Shown here: piece after piece, positions 8,156 to 10,315 of the stretch | Layout of the letters: each line of letters opens with the position of its first letter | Numbering within the stretch: position 1 is the stretch's first letter | DNA from: an uncultured Solirubrobacteraceae bacterium | GTDB lineage: Bacteria; Actinomycetota; Thermoleophilia; Solirubrobacterales; Solirubrobacteraceae | Reading direction: 5' to 3' | Assembly: GCA_955652215.1 (NCBI GenBank) | Contig: CATPAX010000271.1 | Span: forward strand, 1 to 10,315 | DNA length: 10,315 nucleotides | The notes under the pieces: model-generated | Database searches by the model: none | What the model was told of the DNA's origin: nothing | The model's input: the letters and a program-made list of their open reading frames with translations, nothing else | Position numbers and translations under genes: made by a program

Positions 8156-8964
8156 CGACCGTCCTCGTGACGGGCGCGGCCCGCGGGATCGGCCGCGCCA
8201 CCGCGGTCGCTTTCGCGCAGGCTGGGGCCAGCGTTGGCCTGCTCGACGTGTGCGCGGAGATCGATGGAGTTCCCTACCCGCTGGCGACGCCGGAGCAGCT
8301 CGAGGAGACAGCGCGTCGCTGCCGGGCCGCTGGGAGCACGACCGGTTCCTACGTTGGCGACGTCAGGGATCCGCGGCAGGTGCAGGAGGCGGTTGCCGCG
8401 TGCCGGAGCGAGCTCGGGCCGGTCGACGTGCTCGTCAATAACGCAGGCCTCGTCGGTCCCGCTGGAATGCCGGCCCACGAGCTCGACGAGCTCGCGTGGA
8501 CGACGATGATCGATGTCGACCTGTCCGGGGTGTGGCGATGCGCGAAAGCGGTGCTGCCGGACATGGTGGCCCGGCGGTCGGGGGCAATCGTCAACGTCGC
8601 TTCGACAGCCGGACTCGTGGCGTTCCCGTACTTTGCCAACTATGTCGCAGCCAAGCACGGTGTGATCGGCCTGACCAAGGCGCTCGCCCTCGACTACGCG
8701 ACTCACTCGATCCGCGTCAACGCGGTCTGCCCTACGTCGGTCAAGGACGACCCCGAGCTCGACTCGGGGATGCTTGCGGGCGTCGCCGGGATGCTCGGAG
8801 TTGGACCCGAGGACTACGAGGCCCTGTCGCTCCCCCACCACCCGCTCGGGGCGCTTGTCAGCGCGGGCGACGTCGCTGGCGCGATCGTGTGGCTGGCGTC
8901 AGACGCCGCCGCGCGGGTGACCGGCGCGGTCGTTCCCGTCGACGCGGGCTTCACGTCGCGCTGA
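8152..8964 (+). CDS. Short-chain dehydrogenase/reductase, mycofactocin-associated type
   Basis: A 270-residue SDR starting at a GTG that overlaps the sulfotransferase stop (GTGA), which suggests coupled translation. Motifs: cofactor-binding TGAARGIG (7-14), NNAG (96-99), and the catalytic Ser151, Tyr164 and Lys168 (NYVAAK). The segment after beta-2, DVCAEIDGVPYPLATPEQL (32-50), is an insertion typical of mycofactocin-coupled SDRs, which hold NAD tightly and pass electrons to the peptide-derived cofactor mycofactocin. NAVCPTSV (190-197) also fits that group. It would oxidise an alcohol or reduce a carbonyl in the pathway; a hydroxyl made by the SyrP-like enzyme is one conceivable substrate (inference). 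It could be an ordinary NAD(P)-exchanging SDR if the genome lacks mycofactocin genes. Its last 66 bases overlap the 3' end of the convergent NRPS gene. Confidence 0.88.
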   Translation: MTTVLVTGAARGIGRATAVAFAQAGASVGLLDVCAEIDGVPYPLATPEQLEETARRCRAAGSTTGSYVGDVRDPRQVQEAVAACRSELGPVDVLVNNAGLVGPAGMPAHELDELAWTTMIDVDLSGVWRCAKAVLPDMVARRSGAIVNVASTAGLVAFPYFANYVAAKHGVIGLTKALALDYATHSIRVNAVCPTSVKDDPELDSGMLAGVAGMLGVGPEDYEALSLPHHPLGALVSAGDVAGAIVWLASDAAARVTGAVVPVDAGFTSR

Positions 8965-10315
8965 GCTCAGGCTGCGCGGAGCGCTCCCCGCTCGGCGGCC
9001 GCTGCGTTGCTCGCCCAAACTGATGCTAAGCAGCCTCGTGCCAGGGTCGGCGAGCACCTGGCGCAGGATTCCCTCGTAGTCCTCAGCCAGGCCGAGCACG
9101 GTTTCTCGCTCGAACAACGCGGTGCTCCAGTTGAACTCCGCCTCGATCCGCTCGCCGACGTGCAGCTCGAGCGCCAATTCGAAGCGCGCGAGCCCCAGAT
9201 CGACCGCTACCGGCTCGCAGATCGCGCCGGGCATCTCAGGCGCCGGCGGCTCGCCGACCCGCACGCGGAAGTTCACCTGGAACAGCGGGTTGATGCCGGG
9301 GTGGCGCTCCGGTTGCACCGCACCGACGACCATCTGGAGCGGAATCTCCTGGTGCTCGTAGGAGGCAAGCACGGACTCCCGGACGCGCTGCAGCAGCTCG
9401 GAGAACGTGGGATTGCCCGCGAGCCGGGCACGTACCACGACCGTGTTGGCGAAGAACCCGACGAGATGCTCGAGGCCGGGCTGCTCGCGATTGGCCATCG
9501 GGCCGCCGAGCAGGATGTCGTCCTGTCCGCCGTGGCGGTAGAGCAGGATCGCGAACGTGGCGAGCAGCAGCATGTACGGGGTGACCCCGAACATCCGGCA
9601 CGCGTTCTGGAGAGCCGCAGCGAGGTCCTCGTTCAGCACCGTCCTGTAGGTATCTCCGTCGAACGTGAGAGCCGACGGACGCCGCTTGTCGGTCGGCAGC
9701 TTCACGACCGTCGGCGCTCCCGCGAGCTGGCGCCGCCAGAAGTCGAGCTCGGCGTCAAGTCGCTCGCCACGCAGGCGCGCGCGCTGCTGGCGGGCGAAAT
9801 CCCGGTACTGGGAGCTCAGCTCCGGCAGCGCAGGCGGCCGGTGCTCGAGCGCCGCCCGGTAGCACTCCCCGAGGTCGCGGTAGAACACCTCCACGGCCCA
9901 CGCGTCGAAGGCGACGTGATGAGTCTGGAAGAGCAGCACGTGCTCGCCCGGTGCCAGGCGGAACAGCGTCGTGCGCAGCATCGGATCCTCGGCCAGGTCG
10001 AACGGACGGCGGCCGTGCGCCACCAGCAGGCGACCCAGCTCCGCCGCCGGCTCGTCCAGCTTCGACACGTCGACCAGCTCCACCTCGGCGGGCGCCGCGT
10101 CTGCAACAAGCGCTCGCCCCGAGTGCTCTTCCCAGACGAGCACCGTCCGCAGGGCCTCGTGGCGCTCGAGCAGCGAGCTCAGTGCCTGGCGCAGCGCGTC
10201 GAGATCGAGATCGCCGCTGACCCTGACCGCAAGCGCCGCGTTATAGGTGGCGTTGCCGGGCTCGAGGGCATCGAAGAACAGCAGCTGCTCCTGCTGGAAG
10301 GAGAGGGGAATGGCC
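8899..10315 (-). CDS. NRPS C-terminal end: condensation domain, 5' end outside the window
   Basis: The reverse frame is open from the window edge to a TGA at 8901-8899 (471 residues seen), with the start outside. It holds a nearly whole condensation domain: PLSFQQEQLLFF at the very edge (C1), RHEALRT (C2), HHVAFDAW at 9921-9898 (C3, with Ala where Gly is usual in HHxxxDG), YRDFARQQ, VGFFANTVVVRARL (C4) and IPLQMVVGAVQPER...NPLFQVNF (C5). The domain joins an upstream donor aminoacyl or peptidyl chain to an acceptor on the next carrier. No adenylation or carrier domain follows: after LLSISLGEQRS the last 30-40 residues are low-complexity, Arg/Ser/Gly-rich and partly antisense to the SDR. The protein may be a long NRPS ending in a condensation domain or a free-standing one; the window does not tell. 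An in-trans partner is the glycine module at 4050-7157. Confidence 0.9.
   Translation of the reverse strand, partial: AIPLSFQQEQLLFFDALEPGNATYNAALAVRVSGDLDLDALRQALSSLLERHEALRTVLVWEEHSGRALVADAAPAEVELVDVSKLDEPAAELGRLLVAHGRRPFDLAEDPMLRTTLFRLAPGEHVLLFQTHHVAFDAWAVEVFYRDLGECYRAALEHRPPALPELSSQYRDFARQQRARLRGERLDAELDFWRRQLAGAPTVVKLPTDKRRPSALTFDGDTYRTVLNEDLAAALQNACRMFGVTPYMLLLATFAILLYRHGGQDDILLGGPMANREQPGLEHLVGFFANTVVVRARLAGNPTFSELLQRVRESVLASYEHQEIPLQMVVGAVQPERHPGINPLFQVNFRVRVGEPPAPEMPGAICEPVAVDLGLARFELALELHVGERIEAEFNWSTALFERETVLGLAEDYEGILRQVLADPGTRLLSISLGEQRSGRRAGSAPRSLSSARREARVDGNDRAGHPRGGV

Overview
The window is high-GC DNA that reads as part of a nonribosomal peptide synthetase (NRPS) gene cluster, most likely from an actinobacterium. 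The high GC content, GTG starts, tightly packed genes and a short-chain dehydrogenase of the mycofactocin-associated type favour Actinomycetota. A deep-branching group such as Thermoleophilia is possible, but the sequence cannot settle this.

Layout. At the left edge (1-611, minus) is the N-terminal part of a membrane sugar-phosphate transferase of the exopolysaccharide priming type; it probably marks the edge of the cluster. Next comes a minus-strand three-gene group, read from right to left: an Sfp-type 4'-phosphopantetheinyl transferase (3977-3252), a SyrP-like Fe(II)/2-oxoglutarate amino-acid hydroxylase (3235-2192) and a PvdH/Dat-like 2,4-diaminobutyrate aminotransferase (2113-746). From a 72-base divergent region a plus-strand group runs the other way: a short NRPS with the order C-domain remnant, adenylation, carrier and thioesterase (4050-7157), then a PAPS-type sulfotransferase (7169-8155), then a mycofactocin-type SDR (8152-8964). 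At the right edge, convergent and overlapping the SDR, is the C-terminal end of another minus-strand NRPS gene that stops after a condensation domain (10315-8899).

How the genes may work together (inference). The aminotransferase would supply diaminobutyrate, the transferase would activate the carrier domains, and the hydroxylase would beta-hydroxylate a carrier-bound residue (Asp in the characterised SyrP case). The NRPS on the right ends with a condensation domain and no adenylation domain, while the left NRPS begins with an adenylation domain behind only a degenerate condensation remnant. The two may therefore form one module split over two convergent genes, adding glycine (specificity residues read DILQLGMIWK, close to the known glycine code) before release. 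Release is by an unusual thioesterase with a Cys nucleophile and Asn where the family usually has the catalytic Asp. The sulfotransferase and SDR would tailor the product. I do not recognise the whole set as a known pathway; the most interesting features are the split module, the Cys thioesterase and the sulfotransferase beside a SyrP-like hydroxylase.
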